Below are positions 44,343 to 53,124 of a DNA stretch of 64,000 nt, in pieces. Position 1 is the stretch's first letter. Each line of letters begins with the position of its first letter. Below the pieces are notes generated by a model. The model had not been told where the DNA came from. It saw only the letters and a program-made list of their open reading frames with translations, and made no database searches. A program made the position numbers and the translations under genes. The DNA comes from Pseudomonas sp. MWU15-20650 (GTDB lineage: Bacteria > Pseudomonadota > Gammaproteobacteria > Pseudomonadales > Pseudomonadaceae), in NCBI RefSeq assembly GCF_023242475.1, contig NZ_JALJFG010000012.1, forward strand, positions 62,001 through 126,000, in the 5' to 3' direction.

Positions 44343-45155
44343 ATGAAAATCGTCTCCTTCAATATCAACGGGCTGCGGGCCCGCCCTCACCAGCTGGCGG
44401 CACTGATTGAAAAACATCAACCGGATGTGATCGGCCTGCAGGAAACCAAGGTGCACGATGACCAGTTCCCGTTGGCCGAAGTGCAGGCCCTGGGCTATCA
44501 CGTGTACTACCACGGGCAAAAAGGTCACTACGGCGTGGCCCTGCTCTCGCGCAAAGAAGCGCTGAGCGTGCATAAGGGATTTGCCAGCGATGAAGAAGAC
44601 GCCCAGCGCCGCTTTATCTGGGGCACCTTCGCCGATGAAAACGGCAAGCCCGTAACCGTCATGAACGGCTACTTCCCACAGGGCGAAAGCCGCGACCACC
44701 CGACCAAGTTCCCGGCCAAGCAACGCTTCTACGCAGACCTGCAACAGCTGCTGGAAAGCCAGTTCAGCAATGACCAGGCGCTGGTGGTGATGGGCGACGT
44801 GAATATTTCCCCCGAAGACTGCGACATCGGCATCGGCGCCGACAACGCCAAGCGCTGGCTGAAAACCGGCAAGTGCAGCTTCCTGCCGGAGGAACGCGAG
44901 TGGATGGCGCGCCTGAAGAACTGGGGCCTGGTGGACAGCTTCCGGCACTTGAACCCGGAGGTGGCCGACCGCTTCAGCTGGTTCGATTACCGCAGCCGCG
45001 GGTTCGAAGATGAGCCCAAGCGTGGGCTGCGCATTGACGTGATCATGGCCTCCACCGGCCTGCTGCCGCGAGTCAAGGACGCGGGCGTGGATTACGAATT
45101 GCGCGGGCTGGAAAAGCCATCGGACCATGCGCCGATCTGGCTGGAACTGAGCTGA
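44343..45155 (+). CDS. xthA: Exodeoxyribonuclease III
   Basis: 270 residues from ATG at 44343 ([18 protein letters not shown]). The frame extends upstream but without homology to the family. Catalytic motifs: [11 protein letters not shown] (Glu), [32 protein letters not shown] (Asp/Asn) and [13 protein letters not shown] (Asp-His). It is an AP endonuclease and 3'-5' exonuclease of base-excision repair, of usual length. Confidence 0.94.
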   Translation: MKIVSFNINGLRARPHQLAALIEKHQPDVIGLQETKVHDDQFPLAEVQALGYHVYYHGQKGHYGVALLSRKEALSVHKGFASDEEDAQRRFIWGTFADENGKPVTVMNGYFPQGESRDHPTKFPAKQRFYADLQQLLESQFSNDQALVVMGDVNISPEDCDIGIGADNAKRWLKTGKCSFLPEEREWMARLKNWGLVDSFRHLNPEVADRFSWFDYRSRGFEDEPKRGLRIDVIMASTGLLPRVKDAGVDYELRGLEKPSDHAPIWLELS

Positions 45156-45180
45156 TAGCACGCTTGCTGAGGATCAGAAT

Positions 45181-45263
45181 GTGGGGGCTTGCTCCCGATT
45201 GCAGTGGGTCAGCTAAGAACAAGCTGGCTTCACCACCGCTATCGGGAGCAAGCCCCCTCCCAC
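45181..45263. repeat. REPIN with shortened left arm
   Basis: The left arm reads GTGGGGGCTTGCTCCCGAT (five bases shorter than normal) and the right arm is complete (ATCGGGAGCAAGCCCCCTCCCAC). It lies just after the exonuclease III gene and leads into the tandem duplication. Confidence 0.85.
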
Positions 45264-45533
45264 ATTTGCTTTGCGGTGTGCCTGTCAGACCACCATCGAC
45301 AGCAGCATGATGAAGTACTGCTTGACCGGCCCCCCCCCCCGCATCAGATGGGCGAGTACCAAAAACCGGCGCCTGACTCGGTCAACATGTGGGCCCCCTC
45401 CCACATTTGCTTGGCGGTGTGCCTGTCAGACCACCATCGACAGCAGCATGATGAAGTACTGCTTGACCGGCCAGTCCCCCGCATCAGATGGGCGAGTACC
45501 AAAAACCGGCGCCTGACTCGGTCAACATGTGGG
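45253..45533. repeat. Tandem duplication (period about 141 bp) with an 11-C tract
   Basis: Two copies start at CCCCCTCCCACATTTGCTT (45253 and 45394) and run through GCGGTGTGCCTGTCAGACC to GGTCAACATGTGGG. They are nearly identical except that copy 1 has eleven Cs (45330-45340) where copy 2 has CCAGTCCCCC. On the minus strand copy 2 is open and ends GDWPVKQYFIMLLSMVV-stop, which looks like the tail of a membrane protein. No start or upstream part is present. No gene is called in 45156-45626. Confidence 0.8.
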
Positions 45534-45548
45534 TCCCACATGTTGACC
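45520..45548. repeat. 29-bp perfect palindrome
   Basis: GGTCAACATGTGGG-T-CCCACATGTTGACC: 14-bp arms around a single base, at the end of the second tandem copy. It could extrude as a cruciform or form a strong hairpin in RNA. It lies 78 bp before the PstS-OmpA gene and was probably formed by inverted duplication at a REP arm. Confidence 0.85.
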
Positions 45549-45626
45549 TATTGAGTGTCAGTCACAGTGCTGCAATCCAACTGACTTAATCTCGCGGCAC
45601 TCCCTTTGGCTTAAGAAGGTGCCGGC

Positions 45627-46958
45627 ATGAAGCTGCGCGTTCTGTTCCTACTGACCCTTTTTCCCCTCTGCGCCGTTTCTGCTCCCCTCCCCATTTCCGA
45701 CCAAGGCCCGGCATTGCGCATACAGGGCTCCAACACCATTGGTGCGGCGTTGGGGCCGGCACTGGTCAAGGGTTTGATGGAGCATCAAGGTTTGCAGGGC
45801 GTACACAGCGAACCTGCCGAAGGGGCGAATGAACAGCGCGTGGTCGGCCAGACTCGCCAGGGCAAGCGCGTGACCATCGAAGTCGCGGCTCATGGTTCCA
45901 GCACGGGGTTTGCCGCGCTGAAAAAAGCCCACGCCGACCTGGCCGCATCGTCCCGTCCGATCAAGGACAGCGAACTGGTCGACCTCGAACCGCTGGGAGA
46001 CCTGAAAAGCCCCGGCGCTGAACACGTCATCGCCATCGATGGCCTGGCGATCATTCTGAACCCGCGCAATCCACTCCATACTCTCAACACCGAACAACTG
46101 GCGCAGATTTTCAACGGCGAGGTCAGCACCTGGGAAGCATTGGGCGGTATCGGCGGGGCTATTCACTTATATGCCCGAGATGATCAGTCCGGCACCTACG
46201 ACACCTTCAAGGAACTGGTGCTGAACCGGCGCGCAAAACCGCTGGCCGCGTCCGCCAAGCGTTTCGAGTCCAGCGAAGCGCTGTCCGATGCGGTCAGCCA
46301 GGACCCTCAAGGCATTGGGTTTATCGGCCTGCCTTATGTACGCCAGGCCAAGGCAGTGGCGATTGTCGACGGTGACTCACAACCGATGTTGCCGTTGACC
46401 AGCCTGATTGCTACCGAGGACTACCCGCTGTCACGGCGACTGTTCTTTTATCTACCGCCCTCGACCCGCAACCCGTGGGCCAAGGCGTTGGTGGACTTTA
46501 CCCAAAGCAACAAGGGCCAGGCGATCGTCGCCGCCAATGGGTTTATCGCCCAGCAAGTGCAGGCAATTGCCGTGGAGCCACGCGACTCGATGCCCGAGGA
46601 GTACCAGGCCATCGCCCGTGATGCCCAACGCTTGACGGTGAACTTTCGTTTCGAGGAAGGCAGCGCCAGCCTGGACAACAAGGCCCGGCAGGATTTGCAG
46701 CGCGTAGTGGCTTACCTGCAAAACCACGCCAAGCTCGACAAGCAAGTGACACTGGTGGGGTTTGGCGATGCCAAGAACGACCCACAGCGCGCGGCGTTAT
46801 TGTCGAAGCTGCGGGCGATGGCGGTACGCCGGGAATTGGTCAAGAGCGGTGTGGTGCTGCGCGATATTCGCGGGTTTGGCGCGCAGATGCCGGTGGCGGC
46901 CAATACGGCGGATGAGGGGCGGATCAAGAATCGGCGGGTGGAGGTTTGGGTGTACTGA
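45627..46958 (+). CDS. PstS-like phosphate-binding protein fused to an OmpA domain
   Basis: 443 residues: signal peptide MKLRVLFLLTLFPLCAVSA, a PstS/PBP-like domain at about 25-320 (LRIQGSNTIGAALGPAL, SSTGFAALKKAHADLAASSRPIKDSE, QIFNGEVSTWEALGG, RDDQSGTYDTFKELVL), and an OmpA-like peptidoglycan-binding domain at about 335-443 (VNFRFEEGSASLDNKARQDLQ to RIKNRRVEVWV). The fusion suggests a periplasmic ligand-binding protein tethered to peptidoglycan. ATG is preceded by AAGAAGG at 8 bases. No convincing PhoB box was found upstream, and no pst permease genes are adjacent. Confidence 0.88.
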   Translation: MKLRVLFLLTLFPLCAVSAPLPISDQGPALRIQGSNTIGAALGPALVKGLMEHQGLQGVHSEPAEGANEQRVVGQTRQGKRVTIEVAAHGSSTGFAALKKAHADLAASSRPIKDSELVDLEPLGDLKSPGAEHVIAIDGLAIILNPRNPLHTLNTEQLAQIFNGEVSTWEALGGIGGAIHLYARDDQSGTYDTFKELVLNRRAKPLAASAKRFESSEALSDAVSQDPQGIGFIGLPYVRQAKAVAIVDGDSQPMLPLTSLIATEDYPLSRRLFFYLPPSTRNPWAKALVDFTQSNKGQAIVAANGFIAQQVQAIAVEPRDSMPEEYQAIARDAQRLTVNFRFEEGSASLDNKARQDLQRVVAYLQNHAKLDKQVTLVGFGDAKNDPQRAALLSKLRAMAVRRELVKSGVVLRDIRGFGAQMPVAANTADEGRIKNRRVEVWVY

Positions 46959-46990
46959 GGCTTGAGTTTTGTGTGGTGGGCACTGGCCTC

Positions 46991-47072
46991 TTCGCGAGCA
47001 AGCCCGCTCCCACACTCGACCGATTTCCAGCTTGAGGATGCGGTCAAGTGTGGGAGCGGGCTTGCTCGCGAA
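46991..47072. repeat. REP pair in outward orientation (GAGCGGG subtype)
   Basis: TTCGCGAGCAAGCCCGCTCCCAC at 46991 and GTGGGAGCGGGCTTGCTCGCGAA from 47050. The arms face the opposite way to the other REPINs (right arm first), so this pair spans the junction between two elements or is an inverted form. Confidence 0.85.
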
Positions 47073-47088
47073 TACAGGCGACGCGGTG

Positions 47089-48318
47089 TTACTGCCCGCT
47101 GCGCATCAGCTCTTTAGGCACATACTTGCCGATCTCGAACTTGCCGATTGCCGCGCGGTGCACTTCGTCCGGGCCGTCGGCCAGGCGCAGGGTGCGTTGC
47201 ATGGCGTACATGTAGGCCAGCGGGAAGTCATTGGAAACACCGGCACCGCCGTGGATCTGGATCGCGCGGTCAATCACTTTCAAGGCCACGTTCGGCGCCA
47301 CTACCTTGATCTGGGCAATTTCGCTCTTCGCCACTTTGTTACCCACGGTGTCCATCATGTACGCCGCTTTCAAGGTCAGCAGGCGCGCCATGTCGATTTC
47401 CATGCGTGAGTCGGCGATCTTGTCGATATTGCCGCCCAGGCGCGCCAGGGGTTTGCCGAACGCGGTGCGGCTGACGGAGCGTTTGCACATCAATTCCAAC
47501 GCCCGCTCGGCCATGCCGATGGAGCGCATGCAGTGGTGGATACGGCCTGGGCCCAGGCGGCCCTGGGCGATTTCAAAGCCGCGCCCCTCCCCCAGCAGCA
47601 CGTTTTCGTAAGGCACGCGCACGTTGTCAAACAGCACCTCGGCGTGGCCGTGGGGGGCGTCGTCGTAGCCGAACACCGGCAATGGACGCAGGATTTTCAC
47701 GCCGGGGGTGTCGACCGGCACCAGGATCATCGAGTGCTGCTGATGGCGCGGTGCATCCGGGTTGCTCAGGCCCATGAAGATCAGGATCTTGCAGCGCGGG
47801 TCGCAGGCGCCGGAGGTCCACCACTTCTTGCCGTTGATCACCCACTCGTCGCCTTGACGCTCGGCACGGGCGGCCATGTTCGTGGCGTCCGAGGAGGCTA
47901 CGTCCGGTTCGGTCATGGCGAAAGCGGAGCGGATCTCACCGCGCAGCAGCGGTTCGAGCCAGCGCTGCTTTTGCTCTGCATTGGCGTAGCGCACCAGCAC
48001 TTCCATGTTGCCGGTGTCGGGTGCCGAACAGTTGAACGGCTCCGGGCCCAGTAACGAGCGGCCCATGATTTCGGCCAACGGTGCGTATTCGAGGTTGGTC
48101 AGGCCGGCGCCCAGTTCCGATTCCGGCAGGAACAGGTTCCACAGCCCTTCGGCCTTAGCCTTGGCCTTGAGCGCCTCCATGATGGCGGTAGGCTGCCAGC
48201 GATCCCCCTCACTGACCTGACGCTCGAACACCGGCTCGGCCGGGTAGACATAAGCGTCCATGAACGCAGTGACGCGTTCACGCAGTTCCTGAACCTTGGG
48301 CGAATAGGCGAAATCCAT
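47089..48318 (-). CDS. Acyl-CoA dehydrogenase family protein
   Basis: 409 residues with the ACAD fold: [17 protein letters not shown] (FAD/substrate loop), [20 protein letters not shown], the C-terminal helical domain [33 protein letters not shown] and [20 protein letters not shown]. The family oxidises acyl-CoA thioesters at C2-C3 and passes electrons to ETF; this subgroup (ACAD10/11-like, about 410 residues) often acts on unusual acyl-CoAs. It is transcribed divergently from a LysR regulator that probably controls it. Confidence 0.9.
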   Translation of the reverse strand: MDFAYSPKVQELRERVTAFMDAYVYPAEPVFERQVSEGDRWQPTAIMEALKAKAKAEGLWNLFLPESELGAGLTNLEYAPLAEIMGRSLLGPEPFNCSAPDTGNMEVLVRYANAEQKQRWLEPLLRGEIRSAFAMTEPDVASSDATNMAARAERQGDEWVINGKKWWTSGACDPRCKILIFMGLSNPDAPRHQQHSMILVPVDTPGVKILRPLPVFGYDDAPHGHAEVLFDNVRVPYENVLLGEGRGFEIAQGRLGPGRIHHCMRSIGMAERALELMCKRSVSRTAFGKPLARLGGNIDKIADSRMEIDMARLLTLKAAYMMDTVGNKVAKSEIAQIKVVAPNVALKVIDRAIQIHGGAGVSNDFPLAYMYAMQRTLRLADGPDEVHRAAIGKFEIGKYVPKELMRSGQ

Positions 48319-48421
48319 GAGCAGCTCCCTTCTTTGAGAGGTTGTTTAGGTCATGAAATTGATGCTAGAACAGCGCTGATAATTTACCTAGCCTATTCTC
48401 GGCGTGTATTAACATTCATCA

Positions 48422-48436
48422 CCGATATATGATCGG
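48422..48436. promoter_or_regulatory. Inverted repeat CCGAT-N5-ATCGG, candidate LysR site
   Basis: Located in the 151-bp gap between the divergent acyl-CoA dehydrogenase and LysR genes, 34 bp before the LysR ATG. Its dyad shape fits a LysR-type T-N11-A box. Confidence 0.45.
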
Positions 48437-48449
48437 CGTATGAGCACCT

Positions 48450-48457
48450 AACAATAA
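48450..48457 (+). promoter_or_regulatory. AACAATAA motif at the LysR ribosome-binding site (candidate Crc/Hfq target)
   Basis: AACAATAA matches the AAYAAYAA pattern of Hfq/Crc-bound catabolite-repression sites as I recall it. It runs directly into the AAGAG that serves as Shine-Dalgarno for the ATG at 48470, where binding would block translation. Confidence 0.4.
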
Positions 48458-48469
48458 GAGCGCAACGAA

Positions 48470-49405
48470 ATGAATCTGAGCAAGGTCGACCTGAACCTCT
48501 TCATCGTCTTTGATGCGATCTACACCGAAGCCAACCTCACCCGCGCCGGGCAGATTGTCGGCATCACCCAGCCGGCGGTCTCCAACGCTCTGGCACGCCT
48601 GCGCGAGACCTTCAACGACCCGCTGTTCGTGCGCACCGCCCAAGGCATGGTGCCTACGCCGATGGCGCAGAACATTATCGGCCCGGTGCGCAATGCGCTG
48701 TCGTTGCTGCGCGTGTCGGTGCAGGAAAGTCGGATTTTCAATCCGCAGCAAGCCGCCAAGACCTACCGCATCAGCATGACCGACCTCACCGAAGCGGTGA
48801 TCCTGCCGCTGCTGTTCCAGCGCCTGCGCCGCCTGGCGCCCACGGTGGTGATCGAGAGCTTCCTGTCCAAGCGCCGCGAGACCACCAAGGAACTGGCCGC
48901 CGGGCGCCTGGATTTTGCCGTGGATGCGCCGCTCAACAGTGACCCCCAGGTACGCCATGTCAAGCTGATGGAAGACCGCTACGTGTGCGCCATGCGCAAG
49001 GGCCACCCGATGGCGGGCAAGGACAAATTCACCCTGGATGACTACCTGTCGCTGACCCACATCCATATCTCCAGCCGTCGCAACGGCCTGGGCCACGTCG
49101 ACCTGGCCCTGGGCAAGATGGGTATCCAGCGCAAGATCGCCCTGCGCTCCCAGCATTACCTGATGGCCTCGCAAGTGTTGCAGCAGACCGACATGGTCAT
49201 GACCGTGCCTGAGCGCTTCGCCCGGCGCCATGAGCTGCACTGGTTCAACCTGCCGGTGCACGACGTGCCACCGGTGGAAACCCACCTGTACTGGCATGAA
49301 AGCACCGACCAGGACCCGGCTAACCGCTGGATGCGTGAGCAGATGATCGAGTTGTGCCAGCAAGTCACCGCCCATGAGAAGAAGCTGGATAAACAACAAG
49401 CCTGA
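48470..49405 (+). CDS. LysR-family transcriptional regulator
   Basis: 311 residues. N-terminal winged HTH: LNLFIVFDAIYTEANLTRAGQIVGITQPAVSNALARLRETFNDPLFVRTAQGMVPTP; C-terminal effector domain of the NodD/SyrM-like type. ATG at 48470 has AAGAG at a suitable distance. It is divergent from the acyl-CoA dehydrogenase gene and likely regulates it in response to an acyl or aromatic metabolite. Confidence 0.9.
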   Translation: MNLSKVDLNLFIVFDAIYTEANLTRAGQIVGITQPAVSNALARLRETFNDPLFVRTAQGMVPTPMAQNIIGPVRNALSLLRVSVQESRIFNPQQAAKTYRISMTDLTEAVILPLLFQRLRRLAPTVVIESFLSKRRETTKELAAGRLDFAVDAPLNSDPQVRHVKLMEDRYVCAMRKGHPMAGKDKFTLDDYLSLTHIHISSRRNGLGHVDLALGKMGIQRKIALRSQHYLMASQVLQQTDMVMTVPERFARRHELHWFNLPVHDVPPVETHLYWHESTDQDPANRWMREQMIELCQQVTAHEKKLDKQQA

Positions 49406-49422
49406 GGTTGAACAACTGCCTC

Positions 49423-49446
49423 TGTGGGAGGGGCTTGCCACCGATG
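49423..49446. repeat. Single REP arm
   Basis: GTGGGAGGGGCTTGCCACCGATGG, an unpaired and diverged REP arm between the LysR and liuR genes. Confidence 0.7.
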
Positions 49447-49462
49447 GGCTGCGCAGCGGCCC

Positions 49463-49478
49463 TTGACGTTTACGTCAA
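49463..49478. promoter_or_regulatory. LiuR-like operator upstream of liuR
   Basis: TTGACGTTTACGTCAA: TTGACGT and ACGTCAA are exact inverted arms around a TT. It lies 43 bp before the liuR ATG and resembles the two sites before liuA (53034 and 53087), so liuR is probably autoregulated. Confidence 0.7.
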
Positions 49479-49520
49479 CCTGCCATTAGCTTAACGCCAA
49501 GTCCTTCTTGAGTGCCCCCC

Positions 49521-49913
49521 ATGAGCACGACCTACAGCATTTCCGACCTCGCCCGCGAGCTCGACATTACTACCCGCGCCATTCGTTTCTATGAAGAACA
49601 AGGTCTGCTGGCCCCGGAACGCCGAGGCCAGGAACGCATTTATTCAGCGCGGGACAAAGTCAGCCTCAAGCTGATCCTGCGGGGTAAGCGCATCGGGTTT
49701 TCCCTGGCCGAGTGCCGCGAACTGATCGAACTCTACGACCCCACCAGCGGGAACCATATCCAGCTCAACAGCATGCTGGCGAAGATCGCCGAGCGCCGCG
49801 AGCAGTTGGAACAGCAACTGCTGGATATCGAACAGATGAAGCTGGAACTGGACACCGCCGAAGAGCGTTGCACCCAGGCCCTGGCGCACACCATGAGCCA
49901 GACCGGCCATTGA
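49521..49913 (+). CDS. liuR: MerR-family regulator of leucine/isovalerate catabolism
   Basis: 130 residues from ATG at 49521 (MSTTYSISDLARELDITTRAIRFYEEQGLL); an in-frame ATG three codons upstream is less likely. MerR winged HTH at 5-75 and a dimerising coiled coil (KIAERREQLEQQLLDIEQMKLEL). No cysteine metal-binding loop is apparent, as expected for LiuR. It lies 16 bp upstream of liuE. Three TTGACG/TTACGT palindromes in the region are its likely targets. Confidence 0.9.
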   Translation: MSTTYSISDLARELDITTRAIRFYEEQGLLAPERRGQERIYSARDKVSLKLILRGKRIGFSLAECRELIELYDPTSGNHIQLNSMLAKIAERREQLEQQLLDIEQMKLELDTAEERCTQALAHTMSQTGH

Positions 49914-49929
49914 TCAGAAGGTAACTGCC

Positions 49930-50829
49930 ATGTCCCTCCCCTCACATGTCCGCCTGGTAGAAGTCGGCCCCCGCGACGGTTTGCAGAACGAAGCCCAACC
50001 CATCAGCGTGGCGGATAAGGTCCAGTTGGTGGATGCCTTGAGCGCCGCCGGGTTGAGCTACATCGAGGTCGGCAGTTTTGTGTCGCCCAAATGGGTGCCG
50101 CAGATGGCCGGCTCTGCCGAAGTCTTCGCGCAGATCCAACGCAAACCCGGCGTGACCTACGGCGCACTGGCGCCGAACCTGCGCGGTTTTGAAGACGCAT
50201 TGGCGGCCGGCGTCAAGGAAATCGCGGTATTTGCGGCGGCATCGGAGGCATTTTCCCAGCGCAATATCAATTGCTCCATCAGCGACAGCCTGGAACGCTT
50301 CGCGCCGATCATGACTGCGGCCAAACAGCACGGCGTCAGCGTGCGCGGGTATGTGTCGTGTGTGCTGGGCTGCCCCTACGAAGGCGATGTCGCCCCGGAA
50401 CAGGTGGCAGCGGTCGCTCGCGAGCTGTATGCGATGGGCTGCTATGAAGTGTCCCTGGGCGACACCATCGGCACCGGCACGGCGGGGGCTACACGACGGC
50501 TGTTTGAAGTGGTCGGCGCCCAGGTGCCACGGGACAAGCTGGCCGGCCATTTCCACGACACTTACGGCCAGGCGATTGCCAACGTCTATGCCAGCCTGCT
50601 GGAAGGCATCAACGTGTTCGACAGCTCTATCGCGGGCCTTGGCGGTTGCCCTTATGCCAAGGGTGCCAGCGGTAACGTCGCCACCGAGGATGTGCTGTAC
50701 CTGCTCAATGGCCTGGGTATCGAGACGGGTATCGACCTGGAGCGCTTGATCGATGCCGGCCGGCAGATCAGCCATGTGCTGGGGCGGCCGAGTGGATCGC
50801 GTGTCGCGAAAGCCCGTAATGCCGGGTAA
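49930..50829 (+). CDS. liuE: Hydroxymethylglutaryl-CoA lyase
   Basis: 299 residues (also called mvaB). TIM-barrel motifs: VRLVEVGPRDGLQNE (metal and catalytic Arg-Asp), FVSPKWVPQMAG, GHFHDTYGQAIANVYASL (metal His pair) and GLGGCPYAKGASGNVATEDV with the catalytic Cys of the signature. It cleaves HMG-CoA to acetoacetate and acetyl-CoA, the last step of leucine breakdown. It is second gene after liuR; the rest of the pathway is across the crcY-type RNA and the ligase gene. Confidence 0.95.
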   Translation: MSLPSHVRLVEVGPRDGLQNEAQPISVADKVQLVDALSAAGLSYIEVGSFVSPKWVPQMAGSAEVFAQIQRKPGVTYGALAPNLRGFEDALAAGVKEIAVFAAASEAFSQRNINCSISDSLERFAPIMTAAKQHGVSVRGYVSCVLGCPYEGDVAPEQVAAVARELYAMGCYEVSLGDTIGTGTAGATRRLFEVVGAQVPRDKLAGHFHDTYGQAIANVYASLLEGINVFDSSIAGLGGCPYAKGASGNVATEDVLYLLNGLGIETGIDLERLIDAGRQISHVLGRPSGSRVAKARNAG

Positions 50830-50848
50830 GTAGCACGGCCGTGACAAT

Positions 50849-50879
50849 GTGTTACCGCGCACCTGCACAACGGGTAACG
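50849..50879 (+). promoter_or_regulatory. Candidate CbrB upstream activating site
   Basis: TGTTACC and GGTAACG form an inverted repeat about 110 bp upstream of a -24/-12 promoter. This TGTTAC/GTAACA-type dyad is what I recall for CbrB binding at crcZ-family promoters. Confidence 0.6.
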
Positions 50880-50961
50880 CGGGAACATAGTGGGTCGCTT
50901 TTACTGAAAGATATTTCTCACAAAAAATTCAACACACTGATTTTAAAGGATTTTAAAAAGT

Positions 50962-50977
50962 TGGCACGGCTCCTGCT
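50962..50977 (+). promoter_or_regulatory. Sigma-54 promoter of the Crc-antagonist RNA
   Basis: TGGCACGGCTCCTGCT matches the -24/-12 consensus (TGGCAC-N5-TTGCW): the GG and GC are 12 bp apart. Transcription should start about 12 bp after the GC, near 50987. Confidence 0.85.
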
Positions 50978-50986
50978 ATCTCTATG

Positions 50987-51357
50987 GCATAACAAGAATA
51001 AAAAGCACCAAACCTAATAAAAATAAGACGTAACGACTCTGACATAACAAAAACAACACGGCAGAGACGCAGCTAACAGATTTTTTTGGAGAAGATGTGC
51101 TTCACAGGGGACGGCGTGCCGAACCCGCAACCGGATAGAGAAAAATAAAACTACCTCAGGTAGCTACCCACTGGTTGGATCGTTTACGAAGAAGCAGATC
51201 AGCGCTCAAAAAAATACGTTTGCTCTTGACCCCGGATGGGGGTCGCCCAAAACAGCGGTAAAGGGTAACGGTTGCCAAAAACAACAATAGACCGCCCCTC
51301 AATAATAAAAAAAGAGCACGCAACGACACATTAAAGGGGACCTTCGGGTCCCCTTTG
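50987..51357 (+). ncRNA. crcY: CrcY/CrcZ-type Crc-Hfq sequestering RNA
   Basis: About 370 nt without coding capacity between a sigma-54 promoter and an intrinsic terminator. It is A-rich with repeated CA motifs: AACAACAA (51280-51287) and AATAATAA (51301-51308) fit AAYAAYAA exactly, AACAACAC (51052-51059) misses by one, and further ones lie near 50991 and 51016. RNAs of this family soak up the Hfq/Crc complex and relieve carbon catabolite repression under CbrAB control. In P. putida, as I recall, crcY lies directly after the HMG-CoA lyase gene, the same neighbour as here, so crcY is preferred to crcX or crcZ. Confidence 0.85.
51333..51356 (+). terminator. Intrinsic terminator of the crcY-type RNA
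   Basis: AAAGGGGACC-TTCG-GGTCCCCTTT: 10-bp perfect stem with UUCG loop. The closing A-U pairs supply the short U run. It ends 14 bp before the stop of the convergent acyl-CoA ligase gene. Confidence 0.9.
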
Positions 51358-51369
51358 TGCTTCCGGGCG

Positions 51370-53007
51370 TTAATCCCTACCCTGCCCCAGCTCCTCGATC
51401 GAGATCTCGCGCATGCGAAATTTCTGAATCTTGCCCGTCACCGTCATCGGAAACGCCTCCACGAACTTGAAGTGCCTGGGCGTCTTGAAGTGAGCAATGC
51501 GGCCTATGCACCAGCTCTGCAGCTCCAGCGCGTTGGCGACATGCCCCGGATGAAACTTGATCCAGGCGACAATTTCCTCACCGTAGCGCTCATCCGGAAT
51601 GCCGATGACCTGTACATCGGCCACCGCAGGATGGGTGAAGAAGAACTCTTCCAGCTCCCGTGGGTACACGTTTTCACCACCGCGAATAATCATGTCCTTG
51701 TTGCGTCCGGCAATGCATACGTAACCCTGTTCATCCATCGTCGCCAGGTCGCCGGTGTGCATCCAGCCGGCGTCATCGATGGCCTCGCGGGTACCCTCAG
51801 GGTTGTTCCAGTACCCGAGCATCACGCTATAGCCACGGGTGCACAGTTCCCCTATCTCACCGCGCGTCACGGTATTGCCGACGTCGTCGATGATCTTGGT
51901 TTCCAGCTGCGGCTGAGTGCGCCCCACCGTGGTGACGCGTCGTTCGATATCGTCATCCGCCCCGGTCTGGAGCGACACAGGGCTGGTTTCGGTCATGCCA
52001 TAGGCAATCTGCACTTCACTCATGTGCAGTTCGTGGATGACCCGGCGCATCACTTCAATAGGGCATGTCGCCCCCGCCATGATGCCGGTGCGCAGGCTGG
52101 ACAATTCGAACTCAGCCCGGCGCGGGTGATCGAGCATGGCGATAAACATGGTGGGCACGCCATATAAGCCGGTGGCTTTTTCTTCGGCGACGGCGCTCAA
52201 CGTGAGCAGTGGGTCGAACCCGTCATTGGGGTAGATCATCGTAGTGCCGTGGGTAATGCAGCCCAGGTTACCCATCACCATGCCGAAGCAGTGGTAAAGC
52301 GGCACCGGGATCACCAGGCGGTCCAGGGCGGTCAGGCCCAGGCTTTCGCCGACCATGTAGCCGTTATTGAGGATGTTGTGGTGACTGAGGGTAGCGCCCT
52401 TGGGGAAGCCCGTGGTGCCGGAGGTGTACTGGATATTCACCGGTTGGTCGAAGTGCAAGCTGGCCTGGCGGTTGTGCAGTTGCTCGGGCGGGACACCTGC
52501 GCCCAGGGCCGACAACTGTGACCAGGGCAGAAATTCCGGTGGCGGGCTGGGGTCGAGGCTGATGATGGCGCGCAGGTCCGGGTTCAGCGCCTGGAGCATG
52601 GCGTGATAGTCGCAGGTCTTGAACGACCCGGCACACACCAGCCATTGGCAACCGGATTGCTTGAGCACGTACTCCAGTTCACTGCTGCGATACGCCGGGT
52701 TGATATTGACCAGAATCACCCCGAGCTTGGCACTGGCGATCTGGCTGATACACCATTCGGCGCAATTGGGTGCCCAGATACCCAGGCGGTCGCCGGTTTG
52801 CATCCCCAGGGCCAGGAAGGCGCGGGCGTGCACATCAACCGTTTCGGCCAACTGCCGCCAGGTGAAGCGACGCTGCTGGTGGCGCACCACCAGCGCCTCG
52901 CCATCAGGATAGCGTGCCGCGGTGTGGTCGAACGCCTGGCCAATCGTCATGGCCAGCAAGGTCTTGTCCTGGGAGCCACGGCTGTAGCTCTGATTCGGTT
53001 GATCCAT
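51370..53007 (-). CDS. AMP-dependent acyl-CoA synthetase
   Basis: 545 residues of the ANL superfamily. AMP-binding motif [13 protein letters not shown]5 region [11 protein letters not shown]7 [13 protein letters not shown]8 [18 protein letters not shown] and catalytic Lys near the C terminus ([11 protein letters not shown]). It activates a short or branched fatty acid to its CoA ester. It is divergent from liuABCD with a shared LiuR-operator region, so it likely feeds isovalerate or a related acid into the pathway. It is convergent with the crcY-type RNA. Confidence 0.9.
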   Translation of the reverse strand: MDQPNQSYSRGSQDKTLLAMTIGQAFDHTAARYPDGEALVVRHQQRRFTWRQLAETVDVHARAFLALGMQTGDRLGIWAPNCAEWCISQIASAKLGVILVNINPAYRSSELEYVLKQSGCQWLVCAGSFKTCDYHAMLQALNPDLRAIISLDPSPPPEFLPWSQLSALGAGVPPEQLHNRQASLHFDQPVNIQYTSGTTGFPKGATLSHHNILNNGYMVGESLGLTALDRLVIPVPLYHCFGMVMGNLGCITHGTTMIYPNDGFDPLLTLSAVAEEKATGLYGVPTMFIAMLDHPRRAEFELSSLRTGIMAGATCPIEVMRRVIHELHMSEVQIAYGMTETSPVSLQTGADDDIERRVTTVGRTQPQLETKIIDDVGNTVTRGEIGELCTRGYSVMLGYWNNPEGTREAIDDAGWMHTGDLATMDEQGYVCIAGRNKDMIIRGGENVYPRELEEFFFTHPAVADVQVIGIPDERYGEEIVAWIKFHPGHVANALELQSWCIGRIAHFKTPRHFKFVEAFPMTVTGKIQKFRMREISIEELGQGRD

Positions 53008-53033
53008 AACGACCCCTGTGTCTTTTTTGTAGG

Positions 53034-53049
53034 TTGACGTAAACGTAAA
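53034..53049. promoter_or_regulatory. LiuR-like operator 1 of the ligase/liuA divergon
   Basis: TTGACGTAAACGTAAA lies 27 bp before the ligase start. Compared with the ideal dyad TTTACGTTAACGTAAA it differs at two positions. Confidence 0.6.
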
Positions 53050-53086
53050 CTACGATTGACAGCATCGCAACGCAAGCTTACGTTAA

Positions 53087-53102
53087 CGTAAAGGTGAGCG
53101 CC
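53087..53102. promoter_or_regulatory. LiuR-like operator 2 of the ligase/liuA divergon
   Basis: CTTACGTTAACGTAAA contains the 14-bp perfect palindrome TTACGTTAACGTAA (53088-53101). It lies about 55 bp before the liuA ATG, suitable for repression of liuABCD. Confidence 0.75.
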
Positions 53103-53124
53103 CCTCCCGGCGCCCGACCCACAC

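Noticed and set aside
45253-45533. Possible CRISPR-like or phase-variable coding repeat
   Set aside because: Only two copies of 141 bp without spacer pattern, and no open frame with a start codon runs through the C tract, so neither CRISPR nor coding phase variation is supported.
45541-45626. PhoB box upstream of the PstS-OmpA gene
   Set aside because: TGTCAGTCACAG is present but the two-copy CTGTCAT layout with 11-bp period is not.
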